Below are positions 1 through 8,087 of a DNA stretch of 19,817 bases, piece by piece. The stretch is from assembly GCA_041499515.1 (NCBI GenBank), contig JBGQKM010000081.1, positions 1 through 19,817 on the forward strand, written 5' to 3'. The notes beneath the pieces are model-generated. The model did no database searches, was not told the origin of the DNA, and saw only the letters and a program-made list of their open reading frames with translations. The DNA is from PALSA-1355 sp041499515 (lineage in GTDB: Bacteria > Planctomycetota > Planctomycetia > Pirellulales > PALSA-1355). Within the stretch, counting starts at the first letter, position 1, and the number at the start of each line of letters is the position of its first letter. The position numbers were made by a program, and so were the translations under genes.

Positions 1-3000
1 GCGGCCGATCGTCTTGATGGAACGCCCCTCGTGCCGTGGCGGCCAGGCAATACAGTGAGTAGATGTTGTCCACTCGAGGACACACTTCCACTGGAGACCG
101 ATTGCGACGAGGCAGACCCAGCGGCGGGCTGGTGCACCAACAGCAGGCCCGAATTCGTGGTCGGCTGCGTGCCGGATGTCGGGGCTGCCACGACAGTCAG
201 GGGAACTGCCAGTGCCGCCTGCGTCGAGCCGGTGTACGTCCAATTGAGTATGTTTTGGACCGCCGTGAGCCCGCCGGTTCCGCCGGTAAGGCCAACGTAG
301 GCCGTGCTGGCACCGACAATGGTTGGGATGTTCACCGTGTAGGTTTGCGTGGCGGCGGCCAGCGTCACGGTATCGGTGATCGTGACCTGTAGCGTGGTCC
401 CGGCATAGGTCATGTTGACTCGGAAGACGTGGCCGCTGTGCAAGTCGATGCCGGTGCCGGTGAGATTGATCGAGTTGGCCGACGTGGGGAGGGCGCCGTT
501 GGTGTATAGACCGGTGGAATTAGGGCCCTCGCCGGCGTTGTTGAACAGGTCGAACTTGACGGCCACGCTTTTCGTGATTCCGCCGTAGCCCAAGTTGCCT
601 CCCGAACCTCCTCTGGCCGTGGTTGCAACTCCTTGAATCGTGAAGGTTAGGCCGTCGGCGGTAGAACTGGTGCCAGGCAGCAATTGGAAAGCGAACTGCG
701 TGGTGAAGCTAGTCACGCCGACCTTCGTCGACGCAAAAATGCTGGCCGCCTCGCTGGCGCCGCCATCGGTCAGTTGCAAATTCGTTCCGACAATTTTTGC
801 CGAGGCCCCATTGAAAGCGAATTGGCTGGCCGTTCCGGCAAATCCGTTGGGAAAGTTGAGGGTCGGCGTGACGGCCACCGTGTCGGTGTCGGTGGCACTG
901 TTATTTGCCGGGTTGCTGTCGGTCACACTGGCCGGCGCGGTGACGGTCGCCGTGTTTGCCAACGTTCCTGTCGCCGCCGCGCTGAGCGTGGCGTGAACGG
1001 TGTAAGTGATCTTGCTGCCGGAAGGCAGATTCGCCGTGTCGTTGATGTTGCCGCTGCCACTGGCCGCAAAGCCCGTGGCTCCGCCGGTCGCCACGGCGGT
1101 GAATGTCAGGCCGGTCAGCGCGGCGGGAAACGTGTCGGCCACGGCGGCGCCGGTCACGTTGTTCGGCCCGGCATTCGTGGCCACGATCGTGTAGGTCAGT
1201 AGCGCGCCCGGCGCGGCGTTCGTCTGGCCGTCGGTGTTCGTGATCTGCAAGTCGGTCTGCGGCGTGCTGGCCACCGTGTCGGTGTCGGTGGCACTGTTGT
1301 TTGCCGGATTGGTGTCGGTCACGCCGGCCGGCGCGGTGACGGACGCTGTGTTTGCCAACGTTCCGGTGGCCGCCGCGCTGAGCGTGGCTTGAACGGTGTA
1401 AGTGATTGTGCTGCCGGAGGGCAGGTTCACCGTGTCGCTGATATTGCCACTGCCACTAGCCGTAAAGCCCGTGGCTCCGCCAGTCGCCACGGCGGTGAAT
1501 GTCACGCCGGTAAGCGTGGCGGGAAACGCGTCGGCCACGCTGACGCCGGTCACGTCGTTGGGCCCCGCATTCGTGGCCACGATCGTGTAGGTCAGTAGCG
1601 CGCCCGGCGCGGCGTTCGTCTGGCCGTCGGTGTTCGTGATCTGCAAGTCGGTCTGCGGCGTGACGGCCCCCGGTGCATACGTCCAATTGAGCACGTTTTG
1701 GATCGCCGTTAGTCCCCCGGTGCCACCGGTAAAGCCCACGAATGCGGTGCTGGCGCCCACGATGGTCGGAATATTCACTGGATAGGACTGGGTCGCGGCG
1801 GCCATTGTCACGGTGTCAGTGATCGTCACTTTGAGCGTAGTTCCGTCGTAGATCATGGCGGCATTGAATATGTGGCCGCTGTGCAGGTCGATGCCGGTTC
1901 CAGTGAGATTGATTGAGTTAATCGCGTTTGGCTGCGCGCCATTCGTGTAAAGGCCGGTGGAATCAGGGCCTTCGCCGGCGTTGTTGAACAGGTCAAACTT
2001 CACGGCCACGCTGTTGATGATGGTAGTCGCGTAACCCAAGGCACCACCGGAGCCACCCAGTGCGTTGAGTCCGAGTCTTTGGATCGTGAACGTTATGCCG
2101 TCGGCCGTGGGACTGGTGCCGGCAAGCAACTGGAAGTTGAATTGCGTGGAGAACTGCGCGACGTTCACCGGCGTGAGCGCAAAGATCGAGGCCGCTTCGT
2201 TGGCGCCTCCATCGGTCAGTTGCAGATTCGAGCCGACGATCTTGGCCGGCGTTCCATTGAAGCTGAACTGGCCGGCCGCGCCGGCGAATCCGTTGGGGAA
2301 GCTCAGCGTGGGGACGGTTCCGATCGTATCGGTGTCGGTAGCGCTGTTGTTGGCGGAAACGGGGTCAATGATGCCGGCCGGCACACCGACCGTGGCGGTG
2401 TTCGTTAACGTGCCAGTCGCCGCGGCGCTGAGCGTGGCTTGAACGGTGTAGGTGATCGTACTGCCGGAAGGCAAGTTCGCCGTGTCGTTGATGTTGCCGC
2501 TGCCACTGGCCGAAAAGCCCGTGGCTCCGCCGGTCGCGGCGGCGGTGAATGTCACGCCGCTCAGCGTGGCGGGAAACGTGTCGGCCACGCCGGCGCCGGT
2601 CACGTCGTTGGGTCCGGCATTCGAGACCACGATCGTGTAGGTCAGCAGCGCGCCCGGCGCGGCGTTTGTCTGGCCGTCGGTGTTCGTGATCTGCAGGTCA
2701 GCCTGCGGTGCCACCGTGTCGGTGTCGGTGGCACTGTTGTTTGCCAGATTGTTGTCGGTCACGCCGGCCGGAACCCCGACCGTGGCGGTGTTTGCTAACG
2801 TTCCAGTCGCCGCGGCGCTGAGCGTGGCTTGGACGGTGTAGGTGATCGTGCTGCCGGAAGGCAAGTTCGCCGTGTCGTTGATATCTCCGCTGCCGCTGGC
2901 CGTAAAGCCGGCGGCTCCGCCGGTCGCGGCGGCGGTAAATGTCACGCCGCTCAGCGTGCCAGGAAACGTGTCGGCCACGCCGGCGCCGGTCACGCCGTTG

Positions 3001-5162
3001 GGTCCGGCATTCGAGACCACGATCGTGTACGTCAGCGGCGCGCCCGGCGCGGCGTTCGTCTGGCCGTCGGTGTTCGTGATCTGCAGGTCAGCCTGCGGCG
3101 GCCCAATTGAGTTGGTGGTGATGCCGATGCTTCCGTAGCCAGCGGCGCCGAGGGCGTCGAATGCCTGGATGTGATAGTTGTAGAGCGTGCTCGGTTGCAG
3201 ATTCGAATCGGCGAAACTATCCGTACTGGTGCCGTTGGCTGGCAGTGTGGCCACCAGGCCAAATGCGCCGGAACCGGTTTGACGATAGACATGGAAACCC
3301 GTTTCGTTCGTCGAATTGTCATTCCAGGTTAGCGTGGCCGAAGTCGTGCCAACGCTCACGGCTTGAACGTTCGACGGCGCCGCCGGCAGCAAGTTCGGCA
3401 GCAGTCCATAGGCAACCAGCTTGCCCGATGTACCCACGTAAACCTTGGCGTTGGCTTCAATCGGCGCGGCGAATTTCACGGCAAAGCCGAGGCTGTCGCG
3501 GCTATTGGCCGCCTGGGCACTGGTATACAACAGAGTGCCGAAGCTGTTGGCGTCATAGGCCCGCAACTGGTTCGATTTTTTTTCGACGGTCCAGGTCACG
3601 CCGTTGGTGCTTCCATCGGCCGAAACGATGGGAGTCGCACCGGGGAAAAAGTAGTTATCGGCCGCGGCCGAAATCGAGGTGGGGGTCGTCGACAACGTGG
3701 CGTTGGAGATCGAAAAGCTCTTGGCCAGTCCGCCGGCGGCTGGAAGCGAGTTGGCGCTTTCCACGTAGTAGATCGTGTTGTTGTAGAAGGCGGGCGTGTC
3801 GAAAGAGCCGCGCAGCGCGCCGTCCACCTCTTGCACGACGTGATTGCCGGCCGGATCGAAATGGCCCATGTTGTCTCGATCGATCAGGAAAATCGTCCCG
3901 TCCTTGCCTCCGCCCACGAGCAAATGCGGATGCAGTGGCGTGCCGACCGAATCGGGCAACAACAGCGGAGCGCCGGATCCGACGTCGATGTCCGCCCTTC
4001 GCAAGGCGTCCTGGTTGAATTGCGTGAAGTAGTCGGCGACCTTGAACCCCCAGCCGTTTTGGTTCATGTTCGCGATGTTGGTCGTGGGGTCGAGCACCAG
4101 CTTGACGAACGAATCGCCGTAGTCACCCTTGTTCGGGAAACCGGCCGCGTTGAGCGTGCTGTCGAATGTGCCGTTGCCCGTCATGAAGTATAAGGCGCCG
4201 CTTGCGTCGACCGCGATCCGCCCGCCGGACTGCCAGACGGCCGCCTGGCCGCCATTGGGCGCGTTGCCATTGGGCGCGGCGTTGAACACGCCGTCGAGCG
4301 CCAGCGTCTGAGCGTTGTACCCCAGCACCCAGCCGTAATAGGGCGTGACGTCGCCGTTGGAGCCAAAAGCGACGTAAATGTCGCCGTTGGCGAAGGTCAG
4401 TGCCGGCCGTTGGAGTTGGCGCAGGGCATTGAAGTGCACGGTCGTGCTGCCGTCGCCGGTGCCATTGATCACCGGGCCGCTCACGATGGTGAAAGTCGGC
4501 GTCGCGGAGGTCGCGTTGTTGCAAATCACATCGCCAATGACGGCCGGCCCTCCAAGCGTTTCGTTGCCTGTGGTCACGTCGATCGCGTGCAGGCGGTAGA
4601 TGTAATGCGTGTTGGTTCCGACGACTTCCTTGGTCTTGGCGGTCAAGTACAGCGTGTTCGTCGCGGGATCGATGACCGGCGTGCTGGTGATGCCGATCAT
4701 CGGCGACAAGTCCGCGGCCCCAACGTCGGCGGCGGGTACCGGGACGACCGACGTCACACCGGGCCCTGGCGTGAGGAAGCTGTCCTTCCACAACTGCGCG
4801 CCGGTGTCCGCATCGATGGCATACAGACTGTCGTTTTCCGTGGCCTGATAGACCACGTTGTGCAGGCCGCTGACAGTGGGCGTACTGATATTGACGCCTG
4901 CCATGTACAGGGGCGAGGAATAGGCCTGGCCGTCGGTGGTCGCGGAGAACAGTTTGCCGAACGTGTTCACATTCACGTTGCTCGGCGTCAGATACGTTTC
5001 GCCGAGGTTTTGGCCGATGCTCGCGTTGTCATAGTGATACGTCAGCACATTGACCGACAATAGGCTCCGCGATTCCAACGGCTCAAGCTGCAATCTTCGA
5101 TGTACACGGCCCGTTGAACAGTGGACAATCTTCTTGTTCTGTCGGGCCGGGCTGATTTTCAT
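1..5162 (-). CDS. Giant LEPR-xLL / beta-propeller / Fn3 / DUF11 / L-type lectin surface protein (3' end missing)
   Basis: The frame is open from the ATG at 5162 to the left edge, giving at least 1,720 residues with the C-terminus outside the window. AAGAAG lies just upstream of the start. Residues 24-37 (LQLEPLESRSLLS) match the planctomycete LEPR-xLL N-terminal motif, a mark of large exported proteins; no classical signal peptide is visible. Residues about 40-590 resemble a PQQ/quinoprotein-like propeller, with strands such as VVYQATENDSLYAIDADTG and IYVAFGSNGDV. An Fn3 domain (about 592-688) follows, then two DUF11 repeats, an L-type lectin module, two more DUF11 repeats and a second lectin module, ending in a Ser/Gly-rich stretch. 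I infer a secreted, carbohydrate-binding matrix or adhesion protein. It is the last gene of an EPS operon, 76 bp after the AMP-ligase gene. Nothing shows that the propeller is an enzyme or binds PQQ. Confidence 0.88.
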   Translation of the reverse strand, partial: MKISPARQNKKIVHCSTGRVHRRLQLEPLESRSLLSVNVLTYHYDNASIGQNLGETYLTPSNVNVNTFGKLFSATTDGQAYSSPLYMAGVNISTPTVSGLHNVVYQATENDSLYAIDADTGAQLWKDSFLTPGPGVTSVVPVPAADVGAADLSPMIGITSTPVIDPATNTLYLTAKTKEVVGTNTHYIYRLHAIDVTTGNETLGGPAVIGDVICNNATSATPTFTIVSGPVINGTGDGSTTVHFNALRQLQRPALTFANGDIYVAFGSNGDVTPYYGWVLGYNAQTLALDGVFNAAPNGNAPNGGQAAVWQSGGRIAVDASGALYFMTGNGTFDSTLNAAGFPNKGDYGDSFVKLVLDPTTNIANMNQNGWGFKVADYFTQFNQDALRRADIDVGSGAPLLLPDSVGTPLHPHLLVGGGKDGTIFLIDRDNMGHFDPAGNHVVQEVDGALRGSFDTPAFYNNTIYYVESANSLPAAGGLAKSFSISNATLSTTPTSISAAADNYFFPGATPIVSADGSTNGVTWTVEKKSNQLRAYDANSFGTLLYTSAQAANSRDSLGFAVKFAAPIEANAKVYVGTSGKLVAYGLLPNLLPAAPSNVQAVSVGTTSATLTWNDNSTNETGFHVYRQTGSGAFGLVATLPANGTSTDSFADSNLQPSTLYNYHIQAFDALGAAGYGSIGITTNSIGPPQADLQITNTDGQTNAAPGAPLTYTIVVSNAGPNGVTGAGVADTFPGTLSGVTFTAAATGGAAGFTASGSGDINDTANLPSGSTITYTVQATLSAAATGTLANTATVGVPAGVTDNNLANNSATDTDTVAPQADLQITNTDGQTNAAPGALLTYTIVVSNAGPNDVTGAGVADTFPATLSGVTFTAAATGGATGFSASGSGNINDTANLPSGSTITYTVQATLSAAATGTLTNTATVGVPAGIIDPVSANNSATDTDTIGTVPTLSFPNGFAGAAGQFSFNGTPAKIVGSNLQLTDGGANEAASIFALTPVNVAQFSTQFNFQLLAGTSPTADGITFTIQRLGLNALGGSGGALGYATTIINSVAVKFDLFNNAGEGPDSTGLYTNGAQPNAINSINLTGTGIDLHSGHIFNAAMIYDGTTLKVTITDTVTMAAATQSYPVNIPTIVGASTAFVGFTGGTGGLTAIQNVLNWTYAPGAVTPQTDLQITNTDGQTNAAPGALLTYTIVATNAGPNDVTGVSVADAFPATLTGVTFTAVATGGATGFTASGSGNISDTVNLPSGSTITYTVQATLSAAATGTLANTASVTAPAGVTDTNPANNSATDTDTVASTPQTDLQITNTDGQTNAAPGALLTYTIVATNAGPNNVTGAAVADTFPAALTGLTFTAVATGGATGFAASGSGNINDTANLPSGSKITYTVHATLSAAATGTLANTATVTAPASVTDSNPANNSATDTDTVAVTPTLNFPNGFAGTASQFAFNGASAKIVGTNLQLTDGGASEAASIFASTKVGVTSFTTQFAFQLLPGTSSTADGLTFTIQGVATTARGGSGGNLGYGGITKSVAVKFDLFNNAGEGPNSTGLYTNGALPTSANSINLTGTGIDLHSGHVFRVNMTYAGTTLQVTITDTVTLAAATQTYTVNIPTIVGASTAYVGLTGGTGGLTAVQNILNWTYTGSTQAALAVPLTVVAAPTSGTQPTTNSGLLLVHQPAAGSASSQSVSSGSVSSSGQHLLTVLPGRHGTRGVPSRRSA
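238..879 (-). other. L-type lectin-like module 2 (protein domain)
   Basis: Second lectin-like module, from TPTLNFPNGFAGTASQFAFN to NILNWTYTGS. It has the same core, KSVAVKFDLFNNAGEGPNST, and the same INLTGTGIDLHSGH strand as module 1. After it the protein continues to the window edge as a low-complexity Thr/Ser/Gly-rich tail with no recognised domain. Confidence 0.72.
886..1262 (-). repeat. DUF11 repeat 4
   Basis: Fourth DUF11 unit, opening PQTDLQITNTDGQ, containing GSKITYTVHATLSAAA and ending at DTDTVAV just before the second lectin module. Confidence 0.85.
1263..1658 (-). repeat. DUF11 repeat 3
   Basis: Third DUF11 unit, opening PQTDLQITNTDGQ and ending DTDTVAST, with a period of about 396 bp to the next unit. 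It shares long near-identical DNA stretches with units 1, 2 and 4. Confidence 0.85.
1680..2319 (-). other. L-type lectin-like module 1 (protein domain)
   Basis: About 213 residues from TPTLSFPNGFAGAAGQFSFN to NVLNWTYAPG. The core SVAVKFDLFNNAGEGPDSTG resembles the VAVEFDT metal/sugar-site strand of legume (L-type, concanavalin A-like) lectins, and TGGTGGLTAIQNVLNW matches the family's C-terminal strand. Carbohydrate binding is inferred from family resemblance. Confidence 0.72.
2329..2708 (-). repeat. DUF11 repeat 2
   Basis: Second DUF11 unit, again opening PQADLQITNTDGQ and containing DTFPATLSGVTFTA and LPSGSTITYTVQATLSAAA. It is very close to unit 1 at both protein and DNA level and runs directly into the first lectin module. 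Confidence 0.85.
2709..3098 (-). repeat. DUF11 repeat 1 (130 residues)
   Basis: First of four DUF11 (conserved repeat, Ig-like beta-sandwich) units in the giant surface protein, starting PQADLQITNTDGQTNAAPG and ending near NNSATDTDTVA. The next copy begins exactly 390 bp further on in the coding direction. Such units are usually stalk modules in extracellular proteins. Confidence 0.85.
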
Positions 5163-5206
5163 ATTCACTTCTTTCTCGCGGAGTTAGTGCAGCTTCGAAG
5201 ACTTTA

Positions 5207-5238
5207 TGGCGGCGAGGACGGATCGGCGAGCCCCGCCA
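5207..5238 (-). other. Inverted repeat after the AMP-ligase gene
   Basis: A 6 bp perfect inverted repeat (TGGCGG/CCGCCA) encloses 20 nt in the 76 bp gap before the giant surface-protein gene. No T-run follows, so it does not qualify as an intrinsic terminator; it could be a weak hairpin or chance in GC-rich DNA. Confidence 0.25.
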
Positions 5239-6717
5239 TCACGGCAATCGGTGGCGGTCGATCTTGCCGGTCGGCGTGCGCGGCAGCGCGTCGACGAGTG
5301 TAATCATCTGTGGCCGTTTGTAGTAGACGAGCTGTCGCTCGCAGTGCGCGCGGACCTGAGCCTCCGAAAGATCCCCTGGGGTGGCAACGACGGCCTTCAC
5401 GACCTGCATTCCCCAGCGATGCTGGCCGCCGTAGACTTTGACTTCCAAGACACCCGGTAATTGCGCGATCACCTCTTCGACTTCGCACGGCACGACCTTC
5501 AAACCAGACATATTGATCACCTCGCTGTCGCGGCCGCGGAGGTGGATGGTTCCGTCGTCGTCGATCCCTGCCAGATCGCCGGTTTCGAACCAGCCGTCCC
5601 GCGCCGGGCTGGTGATTTGGCCCCGATCGTCGAGATAGCCGGCAAAGAGCGAACGGGATCGCACGAATAGCTTGCCCGTGTCCGACCCCAGTGCTTCGGT
5701 CTCCTGCGAACGACGGACTTCGATGTCCACACCGTCCATGGGCGGTCCAACCCGGCCATCGACGTTGCTGCCGCTGGCGCAGGTACCGACCGAGATGCCT
5801 CCGGTTTCCGTCGTGCCGTAGAGCGGAATCGCCGTCACGCCGGTCTTGCTGCGAAATAGCGTGGCCGAGCGCCGCGGCAAGACGGCGCCGGCGACCAGCA
5901 CGCAGCGAACCTGACGCAGGTCTGTTCCGCCGCCCAATGACAATTCGTCGAGCATCGCCGGCACCGTCGGCACGATCGTGACGCCATGCTCAGCGAGCGC
6001 GCGACGGATCAGTTGGATACTGAAGCGACGCGTCGTGACCACGTCGGCGCCCGTCAAGAGTGGCACCATGACGCACATGCCATAGCCATAGGCATGACTC
6101 ATAGGCGGAATCGCCAGGATGGCGTCATCTTCGTCGATGGCCATCGTGGCCGCGTAGTGCCGTGCTTCTTCCAGTGCCGCGTGTCCTGGCCGTAGCGCGA
6201 TCTTCGGCGAGCCGGTGGAACCGGACGACGGATGTAAAGGAACGCCGCGCAACACCGGTCCCGTGATGGCATCGTGTGGATCGTCGAATGCGCCCCAATA
6301 GAGAACCAATGGATCAGAAAAATCAATTTTGCAGCCAGTGGATGTAATCGACGCGAGATCCAACTCCGCGCTCGGTTCGCACGCCAGGAATCGTGCACCA
6401 AATCGCTGCGCGTAGCGATGCAACTCCGCCGCAGGCGTTTTGGCGTGCACCAAAAGCGGCGAACCCTCGCAGGCCAAAATCGCACTGAGCGCCGCTATGA
6501 ACAACGGGCTGTTGGCAAGCGCCATGACCACGCGATCGCCAGACCCAAGGCCCGCTCGACGTAGCGCGATGGCGAGCGCCTCGCGGGCCCTGGCGAACTC
6601 GTCGGGCTTGAACGTTCGCGAAGCGTCGAGATCAACGATGGTGCCGCGATACCGCTCCACGGCTTCCAAGATCGGGGCCGGGCTCCATACGTCGGATTGC
6701 GTCATCGTGTCAGGCAT
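5239..6717 (-). CDS. Stand-alone ANL-family AMP-forming ligase (acyl-CoA synthetase-like)
   Basis: The 492-residue protein has the hallmarks of class I adenylate-forming enzymes: the P-loop SSGSTGSPK (residues 164-172), YGTTE (300-304), GWFETGDLAG (375-384), the hinge region RGRDSEVINMSGLKV (394-408) and the A10 motif TPTGKIDR with catalytic Lys485. It should activate a carboxylic acid as an acyl-AMP and pass it to CoA or a carrier-protein thiol; the substrate cannot be read from sequence. I chose the ATG at 6717 because GGAG lies 7 nt upstream. A second ATG at 6705, overlapping the previous stop as ATGA, would give 488 residues. Longer upstream starts would run deep into the aminotransferase gene and are unlikely. 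The 16 bp overlap suggests translational coupling. Proteobacterial exosortase-linked EPS loci also carry an AMP-ligase, a possible parallel. Confidence 0.88.
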   Translation of the reverse strand: MPDTMTQSDVWSPAPILEAVERYRGTIVDLDASRTFKPDEFARAREALAIALRRAGLGSGDRVVMALANSPLFIAALSAILACEGSPLLVHAKTPAAELHRYAQRFGARFLACEPSAELDLASITSTGCKIDFSDPLVLYWGAFDDPHDAITGPVLRGVPLHPSSGSTGSPKIALRPGHAALEEARHYAATMAIDEDDAILAIPPMSHAYGYGMCVMVPLLTGADVVTTRRFSIQLIRRALAEHGVTIVPTVPAMLDELSLGGGTDLRQVRCVLVAGAVLPRRSATLFRSKTGVTAIPLYGTTETGGISVGTCASGSNVDGRVGPPMDGVDIEVRRSQETEALGSDTGKLFVRSRSLFAGYLDDRGQITSPARDGWFETGDLAGIDDDGTIHLRGRDSEVINMSGLKVVPCEVEEVIAQLPGVLEVKVYGGQHRWGMQVVKAVVATPGDLSEAQVRAHCERQLVYYKRPQMITLVDALPRTPTGKIDRHRLP

Positions 6718-8084
6718 TTGCGAGCTCCGTCTTCCATGCGATCCAGCACGGCGGCGATGTCCCCGGGCGTATGGGCCGTGGACAAGAACATCGGCTCGAA
6801 CTGATTGGGATGGAAATACACTCCCGCGCGTTGTAAATAATGCTGCCACTGAATGTATCGTTCGAAATCGCAATGCGCGCGGACGTCGCGATAGTTGGCC
6901 AGCTCATCCACCTCGCTGGTCGTTAGCAAAACGGACACCAACGGTCCCAAATGGTGGACGTGATGCGGAATGCTCAAGCGGGTCATGATCTCGTCCATTC
7001 CGTTGGCCAATTCGTCGCCCAGCTTGTGAAGATAGGTATAAATGCCCTCCTTGTCGGCCAACACCGCGTCGACCACCGCTTCGGCCGCTGCCATGACCAC
7101 GGCATTTCCAGAGAAGACGCCGCCGTGGAACAATGGGCCATGAACGATCTTGTCCATGATTTGGGCCGAGGCGCCGAAGGCGCTGACCGGATACCCACCG
7201 CCGACGGACTTTGAAATCACCGTGATGTCCGGGGTCACGGCGTAATACTCCTGCGCTCCGCCGGCCGCCACCCGCATGCCCGTGATCACCTCATCGAAGA
7301 TCAACAGCGCGTCGTAGTCGAGCGTCAATTCGCGCACGGCCTGCAGGTAACCTTCGCGCGGCAAGTTGACGCCAGCGTTGCCCATGACCGGCTCCATCAT
7401 GACCGCGGCCACTTCATCGCCGTGTTTTGCCAAGCACCGCTCCAACGCATCGATATCGTTCCATTGCACGACGATCACGTCCATGATGCCATCGGTCATG
7501 CCGGTCGTGCCCGGAATCGCGGGACCGAAGCCCTCGGACGACAGGTCGGCCAGTGGCGCGTGATAGCGGTTGAAGACCGCCTCACTCCAACCGTGATAGT
7601 GCCCTTCGAACATGACCAGCTTGCGGCGGCCGGTGTAGGTGCGCGCCAGGCGCACGGCCGAGGCGCAGGCCTCGGTGCCCGAGTTGGCGAAGCGCAGCAA
7701 CTTCATGCTCGGAAAAAGCGCCTTGATTTTTTCCGCGACGCGGATCGTGATTTCCGTGGGGAACCCCAATTGACTGCCGCGGTCCGTGATTTGTCGCGTA
7801 ACCGCGGCGATCACGTCTGGCGGACAATGTCCAAACAACAGCGGCCCGTAAGCCATATTGAGGTCGATGTATTCGTTTCCGTCGACGTCCCACACCCGGG
7901 ATCCTTTGCCTCGATCGGCGACCAGCGGAAGGTGGTAAGGCAGGACGCGCATCGTACTACTGTCGCCGCCGGCAATGCTCATGCGGCCTCGCTTGAGCAT
8001 TTCGGCACAGCCGGTAAAGGTCGTTGACGCAGGTGCATGATGAGGGGCCGAAATGGATTTTGCAGTGCTCATGTTGACTTTCAT
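6702..8084 (-). CDS. Glutamate-1-semialdehyde 2,1-aminomutase-like class III aminotransferase
   Basis: The 460-residue PLP enzyme has the fold-type I class III signature: NSGTEA (134-139) for phosphate binding, GHYHGW (161-166), LIFDEVITG with Asp264, and ISKSVGGG with the probable Schiff-base Lys292. Length and motifs match the GSA aminomutase family. It starts 3 bp after the NRPS stop and overlaps the ligase, so it belongs to that cassette. HemL makes 5-aminolevulinate, but nothing tetrapyrrole-related is nearby. GSA-type enzymes also work in natural-product pathways, for example adding an amino group to a carrier-bound beta-keto acyl chain in iturin-type synthetases, so an amine-transfer or amine-shift step for the cassette product is more likely. 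An ATG at 8072 is a possible alternative start. Confidence 0.88.
   Translation of the reverse strand: MKVNMSTAKSISAPHHAPASTTFTGCAEMLKRGRMSIAGGDSSTMRVLPYHLPLVADRGKGSRVWDVDGNEYIDLNMAYGPLLFGHCPPDVIAAVTRQITDRGSQLGFPTEITIRVAEKIKALFPSMKLLRFANSGTEACASAVRLARTYTGRRKLVMFEGHYHGWSEAVFNRYHAPLADLSSEGFGPAIPGTTGMTDGIMDVIVVQWNDIDALERCLAKHGDEVAAVMMEPVMGNAGVNLPREGYLQAVRELTLDYDALLIFDEVITGMRVAAGGAQEYYAVTPDITVISKSVGGGYPVSAFGASAQIMDKIVHGPLFHGGVFSGNAVVMAAAEAVVDAVLADKEGIYTYLHKLGDELANGMDEIMTRLSIPHHVHHLGPLVSVLLTTSEVDELANYRDVRAHCDFERYIQWQHYLQRAGVYFHPNQFEPMFLSTAHTPGDIAAVLDRMEDGARKCLTR
6725..6728 (-). promoter_or_regulatory. Ribosome binding site that decides the AMP-ligase start
   Basis: GGAG with a 7 nt spacer to the ATG at 6717, lying inside the end of the aminotransferase gene. 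It favours this start over the ATG at 6705. Confidence 0.5.
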
Positions 8085-8087
8085 TCA

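Larger units (their letters stand above)
238..3098 (-). repeat. Tandem duplication of a ~1.42 kb DUF11-DUF11-lectin block
   Basis: Copy one spans 3098-1680 and copy two 1658-238. Each encodes two DUF11 units followed by one lectin module in the same order and spacing (1,419 and 1,421 bp). Long stretches of DNA are nearly the same in both, so a block duplication is a simpler explanation than independent domain gain. DUF11 units within one copy are also alike. Confidence 0.78.

Noticed and set aside
860..3100. Regularly spaced similar DNA segments resembling a repeat array or CRISPR
   Set aside because: The period is about 390 bp and the units are coding DUF11 domains, far larger than CRISPR repeats and without short spacers.
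3161..4193. Long plus-strand open frames (285 and 276 codons) opposite the propeller region
   Set aside because: They are antisense shadows of a high-GC gene. Their proteins are Arg/Gly/Ser-rich with no recognisable domain, while the minus strand gives clear propeller strands.
4123..4791. Minus-strand 222-codon frame inside the giant surface-protein gene
   Set aside because: It is a different frame of the same strand, with low-complexity Arg/His-rich translation. The frame starting at 5162 is open through it and encodes recognisable propeller sequence.
3400..5050. PQQ-dependent dehydrogenase
   Set aside because: The propeller resembles quinoprotein repeats, but no catalytic or cofactor-binding residues could be identified, and the extracellular multi-domain context argues for a structural or binding role.
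5163..5238. Intrinsic terminator between the AMP-ligase gene and the surface-protein gene
   Set aside because: There is only a 6 bp stem with a 20 nt loop and no T-run, so evidence for termination is poor.
6702..8084. Calling the aminotransferase HemL (tetrapyrrole biosynthesis)
   Set aside because: Family motifs fit, but the tight link to an NRPS and an AMP-ligase and the absence of other tetrapyrrole genes favour a specialised role.
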